Shown: positions 42,255-53,242, numbered from the stretch's first letter. The stretch: 64,000 bases of DNA from Diploptera punctata (GCA_030220185.1 JASPKZ010010239.1:2002001-2066000); one strand, 5' to 3'. Program-made: numbers and translations. Notes: a model not told the origin generated them from the letters alone.

Positions 42255-43794
42255 CACTGCTCAAAACAATTAGAGGAACACTATGACATATACAAATATT
42301 TTTTCATTGGATAAAGGTACAAACATGAAATTAATAAAGTACATTATTTGTGGTTATTTATTTATTTATTGCTCATGTCAGTAAAAACAAATGAATAACG
42401 CTGACAATTAACTTTTCAAATAATTCCGCTATGTAAGCAATTGAATCTTGTGCTTATTTTTCAAAGTTAAACACTCGTTATATAGAGTTAGTATCGTGTA
42501 TGGCCTCCACGACATTCGATGACAGTTTGGCACCTTCGTGGCATCCTCCCAATAAGATTCTGGATTTCCTCTTGCGGGATATTCTCCCATTCCTCCTTCA
42601 GAGCATCTCCAAGTTGCTACAGAGTTTGTGGAGCTTGATGTCGGTTCCTGACCTTCCTGTCTAGAAGATCCCACAAGTGTTCAATAGGGGTGAGGTCTGG
42701 GCTGACCGCTGGCCACTCCATTACCTCAATTTCATTCCTCTTCAGGAAATCCCTGGTAACAGCCGCAGAATGTGCCCTGGCATTATCCTGCATAAACAGA
42801 AATCCAGGGCCTACTCCAATGGCAGCAGGTACTACATGCTCTTCCAGAACGTGCTCGATATACCGGACAGCATTCAGTCGCTGGAGAACAAGTACAAGGT
42901 CCATACGATTGTTGTACATAACTCCGGCCCACACCATTATGGAACCTCCTCCGAATCTATAATTTCCTGTACAGCCTCTGCAGAAAATCTTTCTCCTGGC
43001 CGTCCCCACACCCTCAATCGACCATCACAACGTGTAAGACGATACCTGGATTCGTCCGAGAAGAGCACAGACTCCCACTGGTTCAGGTTCCAATCACCAT
43101 GGTTTTCAGCATGCGTATGTCTTGCTGCCTTATGCCCATTTGTTAAACGTTGTTTTTTAACGGGCCTTTTTGGACGAATATTCTCTTTCCTTAATCTGTT
43201 CCTTATGGTTCGGTCTGAAACCCGGATTCCGGAAGCCATATGAAGGTCATTCTGCAGGTCTTTTGCAGTTTTTGTGCGCTGGCGAAGAGGAGAAAGAACA
43301 ACGTATCTGTCATCCTGGGGGCTTGTTTTAAATTTACGGCCCTGGCCACGTCTTCTACAATACTGACCTGTCTCTCTGTGCCTGTTGCGTAACCAGGACA
43401 CCACGGAAGGAGAAACCCCAAGCTCTCTAGCCACTTGCCGCAGAGATTGACCTTGTCGTAAAAGATGTAGAGCCTGATACACTTCAAACTCATTTAAATG
43501 CCTCATTTTGTCAGAGACTTCAATAAACAAGGCAATAATCAACATTCGTCACTATAGCAACATCAGGAAGCTTACCAATTAGAAGTGGCCAGTGCCTTCC
43601 AAAATAAAAAATGTCTCTATATTTGTTATTTGAGGTAATTTCTCTGTATTTAGGCCATGGATCTTTAAAATTTGTATCCAATGATAAAATTAGTAATTCA
43701 ATTTACATATTGTCCAACTTTCAGCATCACAGCTTTAAAAAACAATTACTTATTCAGTTTATTACAAGTGTTCCTCTAATTGTTTTGAGCAGTG
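42255..43794 (-). mobile_element. Tc1-like DNA transposon with perfect 28-bp inverted ends
   Basis: The ends begin CACTGCTCAAAACAATTAGA and continue to a 28-bp perfect inverted repeat. TA flanks both sides (42253-42254 and 43795-43796). The 1540-bp element holds one transposase gene on the minus strand. It belongs to a different Tc1 lineage from 1005-2529: both the ends and the protein differ. Confidence 0.95.
42488..43506 (-). pseudogene. Tc1-like transposase, DD34E, one frameshift and one nonsense codon
   Basis: ATG is at 43504-43506 (MRHLNEFEVYQ). Helix-turn-helix segments LLRQGQSLRQVARELGVS and IRVSDRTIRNRLRK follow. The first catalytic box is LFSDESRYRL. A one-base loss near 42963 shifts the frame just before the FGGGSIMVWAG motif. 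The second box is MQDNARAHSA and the third VSPDLTPIEHLWD, with 34 residues between the Asp and Glu. A TAG at 42617-42619 replaces a Gln codon. Reading on, the usual end CRGGHTRY stops at 42488-42490. The length of about 340 codons is normal. The enzyme would cut and paste the element; this copy cannot encode it. Confidence 0.93.
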
Positions 43795-43796
43795 TA

Positions 43797-44195
43797 TGAT
43801 ACAAGGATTCAAATTGATGATTTACGGACTAGTTTAATGCTGAGGCCGGAATTTCTAAACAAATTCGTAAAATATTTTAATATCTTGCTAAGTAAATAAT
43901 GTTTTATCTTATACTAATATTTCTAATTTATATTGTTACCAAACAATTATTAATATGTGCTATTAATAATCTATTCAACAACTGAAATAAAACGAATTAG
44001 CAGAACATGCTCAAAATGAAAGTTCTTATGGAATATTGTCATTTTTATGATTATTTTAAGAATAAATATAAATAAATATAATATATCCAAAAGGCAACTA
44101 AATTTAATAATTACATAAACTTACAATTATTATTGTATAGATTCTTGTCCCAACTTTATAAAAATCATTAAACTGAAAATATCAAAACTGTTGTT
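43797..44195. other. Unassigned stretch
   Basis: No supported feature. Confidence 0.4.
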
Positions 44196-44658
44196 CTCCC
44201 AGTTATGTGGATGCTAAACACGAACTCTTACTTTAAGGGAGGAGAACAGATTACAAGTATTTGAAAATAAAGTTCTTATAATTTTTTTTGCACCAAAGAG
44301 AGGTGACCAGACAGGCGAATGGAGAAGACTGCATAAGAGTGAGATGCATGGTCTTTATAGAAAACCAGATATAAGAAGAACAATTAAGTCTCGTACACTG
44401 TGATGGGCAGGGCACTTGGTACGAATGGGGAATGAAAGAAGGACATGGAAGCTTGTTGTTGGAAAATTATAGGAAAAAAATTGGTAGACCAAGAGTGAGG
44501 TAGGAGAGTAATATTAACCATTATTTGAGCGAAGTAGATTATACAGATTGTAATTGGAAAATATTACTTCAGGATAGAAATATGAACAGAACGTATCTCC
44601 GCGCGGCCATGAACCTACTGATTCGATAAATGCCAGTGAGTTAGTTAGTTAGTTAGTT
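44196..44658 (+). pseudogene. Family A retrotransposon 3' end, decayed
   Basis: The plus-strand text follows the intact frame at 12275-13198: remnants of LREERRLQVFENKVL, PKRGDQTGEWRRLHKSEMHG and RKPDIRRTIKS, then a damaged GHLVRMGNERR and GRPRVR. It ends GCCAGTGAG followed by (TTAG)n. Stops and shifts are frequent. Confidence 0.87.
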
Positions 44659-44660
44659 AT
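44634..44660. repeat. (TTAG)n tail of family A retrotransposon
   Basis: Five TTAG units directly after the element's 3' end. Comparable 4-bp tails occur at 12246-12270 and 59822-59840. Confidence 0.9.
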
Positions 44661-45503
44661 AGTCAGCCATTTGCATTATTAGTTTTAACAGTAAAACAAA
44701 AACATTTCGACCAGTACTGACAGTACACAAATTGTAATTTACGTTGTATAAAACATTTTAAAAATACATTTTTCTAACTTGAAATAATAATACTAATAAA
44801 ATAAGTAATGATATGAATTAATTATTTACGCCTATGTAATCTATTTTGATCTCCCTTGCTTGTCTGCTTTTTAAATTATTATTAATTAAGCAACGTTTAC
44901 AATGATGTGATCATATGTTGATGAAAGTTGCGTCCTTTTTGTGAATGTTACAGTATATGGTTCATAGTAAATGTAATGTACATTTCTGTCTGATTCGGGA
45001 TTTAAATATCCAGCTTAACTTTTGCCTGCGAATGGCTTGTTAGAATATATTAATTTCAGTATTACGTTCGCACATAAAATCCTATGTTCTATTAATTTAG
45101 TTAAAAATATATTTTTAATTCACTGTTATATTTATACACAGATAACACTTCCAAAATTTGAAGAGAACGCAATTTTTTGAAACGTTTCGAGCTTCAATAG
45201 ATGATTCATGTAACTTGGCCGTGTAATTCTAACTTCAATAAATTTGATGTGAATTCAAGTTGCAGTGCAATTTTTATTTACTTAACTTACATCGTTTTTA
45301 ACTTTTTTATTTAGTTTGCACTTCGATTACTACTTTTTATGTTTATGTTAGCGTGAAATATTAAATTTGTGGTGCATTAACAGGTATTTGAATATTCCTA
45401 AATATTATGCAATATTTATATTTGGTGCTTTTTATAGTACAAGCACACATATATCAACTCGGTTAAGAAAATATCTTCATTTGTACACATTTTCTGTCTA
45501 TGA
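44661..45503. other. Unassigned stretch
   Basis: No supported feature. Confidence 0.4.
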
Positions 45504-45505
45504 AC

Positions 45506-45600
<95 letters not shown>

Positions 45601-45601
45601 T
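45504..45601. repeat. (AAT)n microsatellite, ~32 units
   Basis: Long uninterrupted AAT array. An open frame through it would encode poly-asparagine, which I regard as an artefact. Confidence 0.96.
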
Positions 45602-45844
45602 TGTATTGTAAGCCTTATGTTTTCCTTTTACAGAGATTTAGGCGCTCTCCCCCTACAGGGAAGAATTTGAACCATACTAATTTAGTTACACTTGTATTCG
45701 TATAGACGCCATTTTGAGTGGTACGTGGTCACCGTTCCGCCTCATACTGACATCTAGGAAACCATGGTAGCAGTAGGGCGGGAAATATTCGGTAAATTTT
45801 GCTTAGAGGCCTTTTCATTCAGGCTTAAGGATTTTTTACGAGCC

Positions 45845-45985
45845 TGAAAATCTTCAGACTAGGGACCCACGGCTTAAAGTCCCTCCCAGAGGACTTGCTC
45901 CTTGGATTTTTCCGTCCAAAAAAATCCATCGACCCCGGCCGGGTTTGAACCCGCGACCCTCGGGACCAGAGGCAACAAGCATTAA
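45845..45985 (-). mobile_element. tRNA-derived SINE (family S3)
   Basis: On the minus strand GTCGCGGGTTCAAACCCGGC gives a strong B box, followed by GGGGTCGATGGATTTTTTTG. The 3' side ends near CCTAGTCTGAAG. Related pieces are at 19585 and 48308. The head's A box is not clear. Confidence 0.75.
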
Positions 45986-45986
45986 T

Positions 45987-45988
45987 AC

Positions 45989-46072
<84 letters not shown>
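45987..46072. repeat. (AAT)n microsatellite
   Basis: Long uninterrupted AAT array between the S3 SINE and the next SINE. Confidence 0.96.
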
Positions 46073-46073
<1 letters not shown>

Positions 46074-46079
46074 TCTACG

Positions 46080-46296
46080 TCTATGGTCTCCAAGTAGTGT
46101 GCTGCCTTGTCACGCAGCGGGCCCGCCGCGGTCGGGACAATTTTCCTGGATGAGTTTTTTCGGGGTTTTTCCTGACTTATAAGACAAATGTAAAGAAACG
46201 TTCAGGTCTAATTGGTCCCCGAACATCATATGGTAATCGCAATCATCAATCATATCCACGTTAGGTTAAATTTAGGATTGAAGATTCTCCCCGTAG
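46080..46296 (+). mobile_element. Family B SINE, 5' half (split by a retrotransposon)
   Basis: TGGTCTC, GTGTGCTGCCTTGTCACGCA, GGTCGGGACAATTTTCCTGG and GGTCCCCGAACATCATATGG follow the family B order up to the hinge TTAGGATTGAAGATTCTCCC. The 3' half continues at 47045 after a retrotransposon fragment. Confidence 0.88.
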
Positions 46297-46299
46297 GAA

Positions 46300-47043
46300 T
46301 ACAAATAAATAAGGATATGTATATGAATATTTTAAATGTATGCAGACGATCTGGTAATTATACAGATGTCAGAGGATGATTTACAAAGTGCCATTTACAT
46401 GTTGAATCTATTAGGCCTCTATTATAATCTCAAAGTCTCAATTTCAAAAACTAAAATTATGGCTTTTCAGGGCAAAGTGCCAGTCAGAGCAAAAATAGTA
46501 ATCAATAATGAAATAATAGAACAGATAGCAGCACACTTTAACTATCTTGGTTCATATATAACATATAGCTACAATTGGGATATACACAATAAATTAAACC
46601 GATATCAAATTATGTGTGGTACTATAAGAAGTACCCTCCGAAAGACTCGAAGATAAACTCAGTTCAGGTTTTATAAAATTATGGCTGTTCTTGTTCTTTT
46701 ATATGAATCTGAATCTTGGGTACTTACAAAAAAATATATCTCACACATTCAAGCCACTGAAATGAAATTTTTAAGATCCGTAAAAGGATATAAACGCATG
46801 GATAGATTACACAATGAATCAATAAGAAATGAACTGGATATGTTTTCAATACTCTATAAACTAGACGAGCTCAAATACCAATGGAAAGAACATTTAGACA
46901 GAATGGACAATACAAGATTACCCAAAAAGATCAACGCCTACAAACCACATGGAAAAATATCTTTGGGACGGCCAAGGAAACGATGGACTTGAGACCGGAA
47001 GGTCGCATTGACCTAATCCTGGAAAGGAAGAACAAGAAGAAGA
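46300..47043 (+). pseudogene. 5'-truncated family C reverse transcriptase inserted in a SINE
   Basis: The frame starts at MYADDLVIIQMSEDDL, so truncation fell exactly before the YADD catalytic box (46336). It goes on with KVSISKTKIMAFQGK and NYLGSYIT, meets a stop at 46654, and resumes with MAVLVLLYESESWVL, ATEMKFLRSVKGYKRM, YQWKEHLDRM and ISLGRPRKRW, stopping at 46990. A GAAGAAGAAG-type 3' tail follows. Only motif C and the thumb/tail remain. Confidence 0.9.
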
Positions 47044-47044
47044 A

Positions 47045-47174
47045 AGATTCATCCATCATATCATCGGGGCAGTCGTAACCCCGCCTTCCAGGCGCCCCAA
47101 ACTCAGAAATGGGTTACAATTACGCCAGTGTCAGGAGTGAAAACCAGAAATGTCGAAATAACCTGGAGAATCGA

Positions 47175-47177
<3 letters not shown>
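47045..47177 (+). mobile_element. Family B SINE, 3' half
   Basis: CATCATATCATCGGGGCAGT, CCCCGCCTTCCAGGCGCCCC and CAGAAATGTCGAAATAACCT match the family B 3' half. It is followed by an (AAT)n tail (47178-47232). Confidence 0.9.
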
Positions 47178-47222
<45 letters not shown>

Positions 47223-47233
47223 TAATAATAATG
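47178..47233. repeat. (AAT)n tail of SINE
   Basis: AAT array with one GAT change, directly after the SINE 3' end. Confidence 0.95.
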
Positions 47234-47385
47234 TACAAATATACATCCGTGGCAATATATATGGTATGCCAACGCCAAGGAGTGAAAACCGATTGTTATC
47301 ACTGAATCAGATTATAAAAAAAAAGAATCATAATTTCAATTTCTTAACCGAATTTAACTACTTCTTTTATCAATTATTAAGGGTG

Positions 47386-48300
47386 ATCCCTATGCTGTAG
47401 CCTGACCCAATAAGGATTGTGTGGGAAAATTATTCATATCTCATTTTTCCACATAGTCTCCTAGGAGATTGACGCACTTCTCCCAGCGGTGCTGCAACAT
47501 TTCCACAGCTTCCTGGAAGAAGGGTTGTTCAACCTCTGCAAACCACTGGTTTTTGGACAATATTACCTCATTATCGGATGAAAACTTCTTCCCACGCAGA
47601 TGCTCCTTGAGTTTTGGGAATAGCCTGTAGTCGCTGGGGGCCAGATCGGTGGATGGTCCAGCAATTCAAAGCCTGCTATTGAAGTCGCATCCATTGGAAC
47701 TAAGGATTTGTGACTTGGGGCGTTGTCTTGATGAAGAAGGACCTTTCGAATTAATTTGTTACGACTTTACTCTTTGATAGCATCTCGAAATCTATTAATT
47801 GAATCTACGTAATAAAGACCTGTTATTGTGGCTCCTCTCTGAAAATAGTCTACCATAATATCTTGGACATTCCAAAAGACAGAGAGAAGCACCTTGCCTG
47901 CTGATGAAAGCACCTTGAATTTCTTCGGGGTCGGTGAACTATTTCCACTGCATAGTTTGAATTTTGGTTTCAGGGTCATAGTGGTGGACCCATGTCTCTC
48001 CATAGTCAAATATCTCTCAATAAATAATTTTAACTGCTCTAAAATTAGTTAAATGTTGCTCACAAAATACTGTTCTTTGCCATTTCTGAGCCAGCGTCAA
48101 CATTCGAGGCACTCATCATGCAGTCAATTTTATCATGCCCAATTCCTTTTTCAAAATATTGTGCACATTGTGATATGAGATGCCTGTTTCCTCTAATGTG
48201 TCTCTGATTGTGATGCGTCGATCTTGCAGTATTATATCATGCACTTTATTGATGTTTTTGTGACAGTTCATGGAAGGCCACCACCATGTTCATCTTCACT
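47386..48300 (-). pseudogene. Mariner transposase, decayed
   Basis: On the minus strand, fragments follow the mariner order: TDRRITIRD-like and YHNVHNILKKELGM-like traces (48120-48240), then ERHGSTTMTLKPK, SSPTPKKFKVLSSAGKVLLS and DYFQRGATITGLYYVDS (47767-48009). Next is a DNAPSH box (second Asp near 47725), LAPSDY (third Asp near 47631), and a tail ending LQHRWEKCVNLLGDYVEK near 47440. The last box has Asp, as in mariner DD34D proteins, in contrast to the Tc1 DD34E copies. There are frameshifts and stops throughout. Terminal inverted repeats were not found. Confidence 0.86.
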
Positions 48301-48307
48301 GGACGAT

Positions 48308-48385
48308 CTTCCACATTTGAACCCGAGAACCTCGGGACCAAAAGCTAAGAACTTTACCCTAGACCATAGAGACCAATAATTATTT
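48308..48385 (-). mobile_element. tRNA-derived SINE head relic (family S3)
   Basis: ATTTGAACCCGAGAACCTCG on plus is the complement of a B box plus flanking, as in 45845-45985. The rest is lost. Confidence 0.5.
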
Positions 48386-48697
48386 AATTAATGTACTTTT
48401 ATTTAATAGTAAATTCCTATTAGGACGTGGTGTACACTTGATCAAAATGAAAGTGCCACTGTCTTGCAAAATAAGGTTCGTTCGAATGTTTTCGCTACTA
48501 TTCGGAGAAGACTATGTTACACAGTGTTGAATCTCGATATGATATGTCCTCATATATATATAGAATAGGAGAGTATTGCATGTTATCGAGTGGTATTCGT
48601 TAGGTTGTGCATTTGAACCCGGCTAAGTATTTTTTTTAGAAACAGAAAAATATTATCAGCTATCTCCATTATGATCGTTTCAGTAATTAACAACAGA

Positions 48698-48718
48698 TTA
48701 ATTAATTAATTAATTAAT

Positions 48719-48749
<31 letters not shown>

Positions 48750-48753
48750 TTAT
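48698..48753. repeat. (TTAA)n/(ATTT)n microsatellite
   Basis: ATTA units pass into ATTT units. Confidence 0.9.
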
Positions 48754-48756
48754 ACT

Positions 48757-48845
48757 ATTCCGTAGTAATGTTACAAATACAGCATGAAAATTCTATGATT
48801 GCAGTGAAGGACCTGCATTCGGGCAGAATAACTATGGATACTATG
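48757..48845 (+). repeat. GCATAGCATGAAAATGCTATGA-type repeat, 3' part (copy 2)
   Basis: CAGCATGAAAATTCTATGAT and GCAGTGAAGGACCTGC match 57430-57480 and 24180-24240. Confidence 0.72.
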
Positions 48846-49329
48846 TCCTTATAATTATTTATTTTTACATTATGCCTGTTAACTGAAATATTTTTTCTGG
48901 CAAAAGTATCTTTCGTTTCATAAACCAAAGAAATATACTGGTACATGTTTAAAAAATAGGAACTAAAAGTAAATAAAAAATCAAGGATTCAAAATTAATC
49001 AATCATCCTCCCAGCTTGATCACATATTGTAATCGAGTGAGCATCAAATCATTTCAAATAATGACTGCTCTCAGCTAGAATTCTAAGTCATCAACGTAAC
49101 TTAACTATCCTGAGCGTGATGTTCTTCAGAAGAGATGTAAAGATGTGGCGAGTTCTGTGCCATAGATTTATGGGTTTTGGGTCAACACATTACAGAAATT
49201 CGGGCACAGAGCCTATTAGGTTTATAATTAAAATATATCATAAAACTAATGTGTTAGGATTTTAAATAGTCATAGAGGTAACTGGTATAAACCCAATTCT
49301 TCATATCTATAAAAATGTTCAGAGAGATT
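48846..49329. other. Unassigned stretch
   Basis: No supported feature. Confidence 0.35.
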
Positions 49330-50185
49330 CATTATAATTAAAATTGGTTGTTCGTGAAGCGATTCGTCATATAATTATAAATAACCGCAGAGAAAGTTAG
49401 TCACACAATAAAATTGGTCACAAAGAGAGTTCGTTAGCCCTTAAATTCGTAATGTATCCTTTTGGATAATCAGTTGATTCAATAATTTAATATTTTAAAT
49501 TAATCAGAAGAAAACGAACAAAAAGAAACCACTGAAATATGTGTCTAAGTATACAATATACCTAATAATAACAGTTATACAAGATTCCGTTTTCACTGCG
49601 GTCCGCCACATTCAAATAACTAACTGAAGAAATTTTGTGTTTTCCCAATTAAGGGTTAAAATAAAGTTGGTCACAAATACAGTTGGTTACTATTAAAATT
49701 GGTCAAGAAATAATCATAACTAAAACTGACACAAGGATAATTCGCATTATAAATATTTTATGAGAGATAATTCGTCATATAATTAAAAACTGGCTAGTGG
49801 TTATTTGTCTTATAATTAAAATGGTTGCAGAGATAATTTATTATATGATTAAAATTAGTAAAAAAAATTGGTCGTATTAATACAATTAGTCAAAAACAAG
49901 GTATCAATAATTATAACTGAAAAAAAGAATCCGATCTAATATTAAAATTGGTTAGAATAATTCGATATATAATTAAGATTGGTACAGAGATAATTTGATT
50001 TAATAAAATGAAAGTTGGTAAATAATACTGGTCATTATATAATTAAAATTGGTCCAGAGATAATTGTGTCATTAATTAAAGTTGGTCAAATAAAATAATG
50101 GTCGATAATTAGTTTTTTTCAGAGATAATGTGTCATGTAATTAATGTTCGTCAGATATAATTCGACCTACAATTAACATTGGTAA
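49330..50185 (+). repeat. Degenerate minisatellite, ~33-bp unit
   Basis: The words ATAATTAAAATTGGT and AGAGATAATTCGTCAT alternate many times, with consensus close to TAATTAAAATTGGTCAGAGA followed by TAATTCGTCA. Unit length varies and many units are decayed. Part of the left side (about 49440-49650) is poorly repetitive. The array resumes briefly at 50507-50535 after a reverse-transcriptase relic. Confidence 0.8.
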
Positions 50186-50505
50186 GTAAATTCCAAGCAG
50201 CCGAGATGAAATTTTTGAGAAGAGTAAAAGAATGCACTACAATTGATTAGATAAGAGATAAGAATATCCGAGAAGAACTGCAGACATATTCCCTAATATA
50301 AAATATATTTAACAACAAGAATCAGTGGGAAGAACATGCAGAAAGAATGGAAGAAAATAGATTACAAAATAAAATCTTACATTATTTTCCGAGAGGAAGA
50401 AGAGATGTCGGACGTCCTCAGAAGAGGTGGTCTTAGATATATTAGTGAGGACAGAACAGGTAATTAATGCCTAAACCAGGATGTGAAGAAGAAGAAGAGG
50501 AAGAA
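50186..50505 (+). pseudogene. Reverse transcriptase C-terminal relic (family D) inside minisatellite
   Basis: FQAAEMKFLRRVKECT, NIREELQTY, WEEHAERMEENRLQNKI and DVGRPQKRW can be read with stops. A GAAGAAGAAG tail ends the relic. It is closely related to 6843-7130 and interrupts the minisatellite. Confidence 0.82.
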
Positions 50506-50542
50506 GATTAAAATTGGTCATAGAGAATGTTTGTTTACAGAG

Positions 50543-51130
50543 ACTATTTAACTCATGCCCCAAATGGTAATCAATGAACCAATCACGTTTCAATGAATTT
50601 TGATCTAACAATCAATGACAGTCGCGTTTTGCCTCGCTCTTTATCATTTCTCTTTATCTATTTCTCTTTATTAGCTCTATGTTTCTGATGAGCTCAGAGC
50701 ATTATTTTTCTCCAACAAATGCATTGAGTATAGAAAATAATGAACAGATTCCTTGATTTTACTGAGTTGTTTACTAAAAAAATAAATTAATAACCTATAA
50801 TGTTGATTATAATATACAGTTTGATGTGTTTCATTATTTCTCCATTAGAGTGGCATTCTTACATTATTGATATCCAGTTTGACAATAAATAATATGACCA
50901 AGTTGCATTGATAAACAAATGAAACATAACCAAACATTTCTCATTTGTTTTCAAACATCGCCGTTTACATTAAATATATAAATATTTTAAAATAAGTATA
51001 TTTAAATAATGCATTTGTGAGTAAACAGCTTAATTTTATTCGTTAAATAGTCCTAACAAATGCCACTCTTGATTTCCAAATCCTCAAGATAAATTGGAAA
51101 TAATTCGTGGCATTATTTATGACAATACGC
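50543..51130 (+). repeat. ACTCATGCCCC repeat family, copy 3
   Basis: Starts GACTATTTAACTCATGCCCC, holds the conserved block at 50937-51060, and ends with the short form of the terminal palindrome (TGCCACTCTTGATTTCCAAA ... TTGGAAATAATTCGTGGCA). No coding frame. Confidence 0.86.
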
Positions 51131-51150
51131 CATATGAATTAAAATTATTC

Positions 51151-51508
51151 CTATTCCGATTGAGGGTCTTTTCCACTTTTCAGCGGTTGCCCTTTTACCA
51201 GCCGGCTGCTGGCACTTCACATCCACATGTGCCAATCACAGAGGTAGATGATCAACAGCCAGTGTAGGGGTGACATGTGGTTAGCATGTCGAGTCCCCCA
51301 GCCGTTTATAGCTGGTTTCCTCAACCTGGAGCCGCTACTTATTGTAGCTACCCAATTGCCTCACGATGCTGGGTGGGCACCGGTCCCATACTGGCCGAAA
51401 TACCATGAGAAAAATTTCTCTTTTCCCCCATGGAGACTCGAACCAGCGCAAGTCCCGTAGCTCTGCGCCAAGGCTTCCTACCTTAACCGCTCGGCTACGG
51501 CGCGGGAC
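51151..51508 (-). mobile_element. tRNA-derived SINE (family S1) with 11-bp target duplication
   Basis: TAAAATTATTC flanks both sides (51140-51150 and 51509-51519). On the minus strand the head CCGCGCCGTAGCCGAGCGG, B box GGTTCGAGTC and the whole body follow the copy at 9936-10287 almost base for base. This is strong evidence for recent activity of the family. Confidence 0.95.
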
Positions 51509-51741
51509 TAAAATTATTCAAGAATCTAAATAAAAATGAGATCCTAAACAATGGCCGAATTAACAACCTTCAAATTATGAAACAAGTGAGTTACCTTTTG
51601 TCTATGAGAGGTAGACACACACTAGAGTTTCAGAAACTACCTGAACTCTGTGCATCAAGAAGCGCTTGCTTTGTGTAAAGTCCCGTGATCCGAATATGTT
51701 CACTGTTCGAAAGAGTGACCATTTTCATTTTGACCAAGTGT

Positions 51742-52194
51742 AACTATATTAATTATAAAATGAATGTAATTATGTGAAATTAATATTTAATTACCCTCTA
51801 TGCAGGTATTTTTTATTGCTAATCCTTTTGTTGCTAACACTGTATTTTGTATTCAAAATAGATGACAGATAAAAAGTTATTTACGTAGTTACTGTGATTT
51901 ATTTGCTGCCTAAGTACAGTGTCCTGTTAATTTAAGCTAATGGATATTAATTTTAATTAAATTAAATATGTAAAATAATTAATACAATAATTGGCAAAAC
52001 CACACAGATTTCGAAGAACTTTTCAGGGAATAAAACACTACAAATTAGTCACGAAATTGTTTATATATTATTTTAGACTTGAGCTATTAATTCGTTTTTA
52101 AATGGTAATATATTCGTAAAAAAGCTTCAACATGAAAACATAATCATCTGAATCTTTGGTTTTATTTTCTCCGATTCTTTACCTTTACAGGTAT
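51742..52194. other. Unassigned stretch
   Basis: No supported feature. Confidence 0.4.
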
Positions 52195-52560
52195 TTTTAT
52201 AGGGCCTTCGGCACCCAGACCTATCTGGAGAAGATTTCTCACCATCGATCACACATAAACACTTTTGATCACACACGGCATTGAGGGTCTCGCTGAATAA
52301 GTGATCAGCCCAATGCTAGGACCAATTCCAAGACGAGACCACATTTAAGACGAGACTTCACAATTCACTCACACATTCATGCTAAACATGGCGAATATCA
52401 TATGGTTGCTTATGTTGGCTAGACTATTTTGAGGCTTAAATTTTCTTGGTTTTCTTTCTCTTAAACGTGAGGAAAAATCCGATTAAAACGCAACTAGGGC
52501 ACTTATCCCTACCTGGGATCGAACTGGGTCCTCTGCTTAAGAGGACAGCAATAGTCGAAT
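52195..52560 (-). mobile_element. tRNA-derived SINE relic (family S4)
   Basis: On the minus strand the head side has CAGTTCGATCCCAGG (B box). The body contains TTTTAATCGGATTTTTCCTC and, on plus, ACTCACACATTCATGCTAAA and ATGGCGAATATCATATGG. A related relic is at 15480-15710. Confidence 0.65.
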
Positions 52561-53242
52561 GATTGCATTAAATCTACTTTTTTTTAAATTGCTTATTCTA
52601 CAAGCAGAAATACGTTTGGAAGTAACCTATTTATTGTTATAGGCATTTTGATAGGTGATTTCATTGAATGATTCAGCAGGGTATCAAGGCAGAGAGAAGT
52701 TTTTAGCGAAGCTACTTTCTTATCTATTATTTAAAGCAAGTTGGTGGAGTCACCCCTCTCTGGAGGGCCCTTACCCACATCGCATTTTGCTATGGGGCAC
52801 AAGAGATGGCGGCTTTTACAGCACTTTTTGTTCAAATTTACCGCTCGTTTCCCACGGGTACAAACTTGAATCCAACCATGAGGACCTGATTCCCATTGAC
52901 ATGGTAATTATTATAGGGTGTCTGAGGTTTCTTATTTAAGGGCGTCAAAACAGTCATGACTGTCTTCATCATTATTATTTTATTATGAATCATATAAAAT
53001 GTGACGAGTCACTGATTTCTTCTGACAAATGTTAGAATTCCACAGAGGTTTCATTATAAGTACATCGTATACTATCGGAGGACGTGAAATTGGAGCGAAA
53101 TAAATTCTGTAGATAGCAGTATATAGCAAGCAGGAATCTTATTATGAACAAATAAATGATTGTATCAATAACGGTTTGAAGTTAATATAATAATTTCAGT
53201 AATCGATTTATTCATACCCAATCATATAAAATAAAGTAAAGA
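52561..53242. other. Unassigned stretch
   Basis: A 94-codon open frame (52655-52939) has no recognisable motif, and I do not call it a gene. Confidence 0.35.

Larger units (their letters stand above)
48435..51740. mobile_element. Possible Tc1-type element (3.3 kb) filled with later insertions
   Basis: The left end CACTTGATCAAAATGAAAGT and the right end, reversed, CACTTGGTCAAAATGAAAAT are inverted matches, each flanked by TA (48433-48434 and 51741-51742). No transposase is visible inside. The interior holds a minisatellite, a reverse-transcriptase relic, an ACTCATGCCCC repeat and a SINE. The pairing of these ends across 3.3 kb is inference. Confidence 0.5.

Noticed and set aside
42677..43243. 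188-codon plus-strand open frame within the second Tc1 element
   Set aside because: It is the antisense shadow of the minus-strand transposase.
45367..45705. Open frame with a long poly-asparagine run (also 47128-47400)
   Set aside because: It is the translation of an AAT microsatellite. Nothing else in the frame suggests a protein.
52655..52939. 94-codon open frame
   Set aside because: No motif, no supporting context. Some compositional difference from the flanks is not enough.
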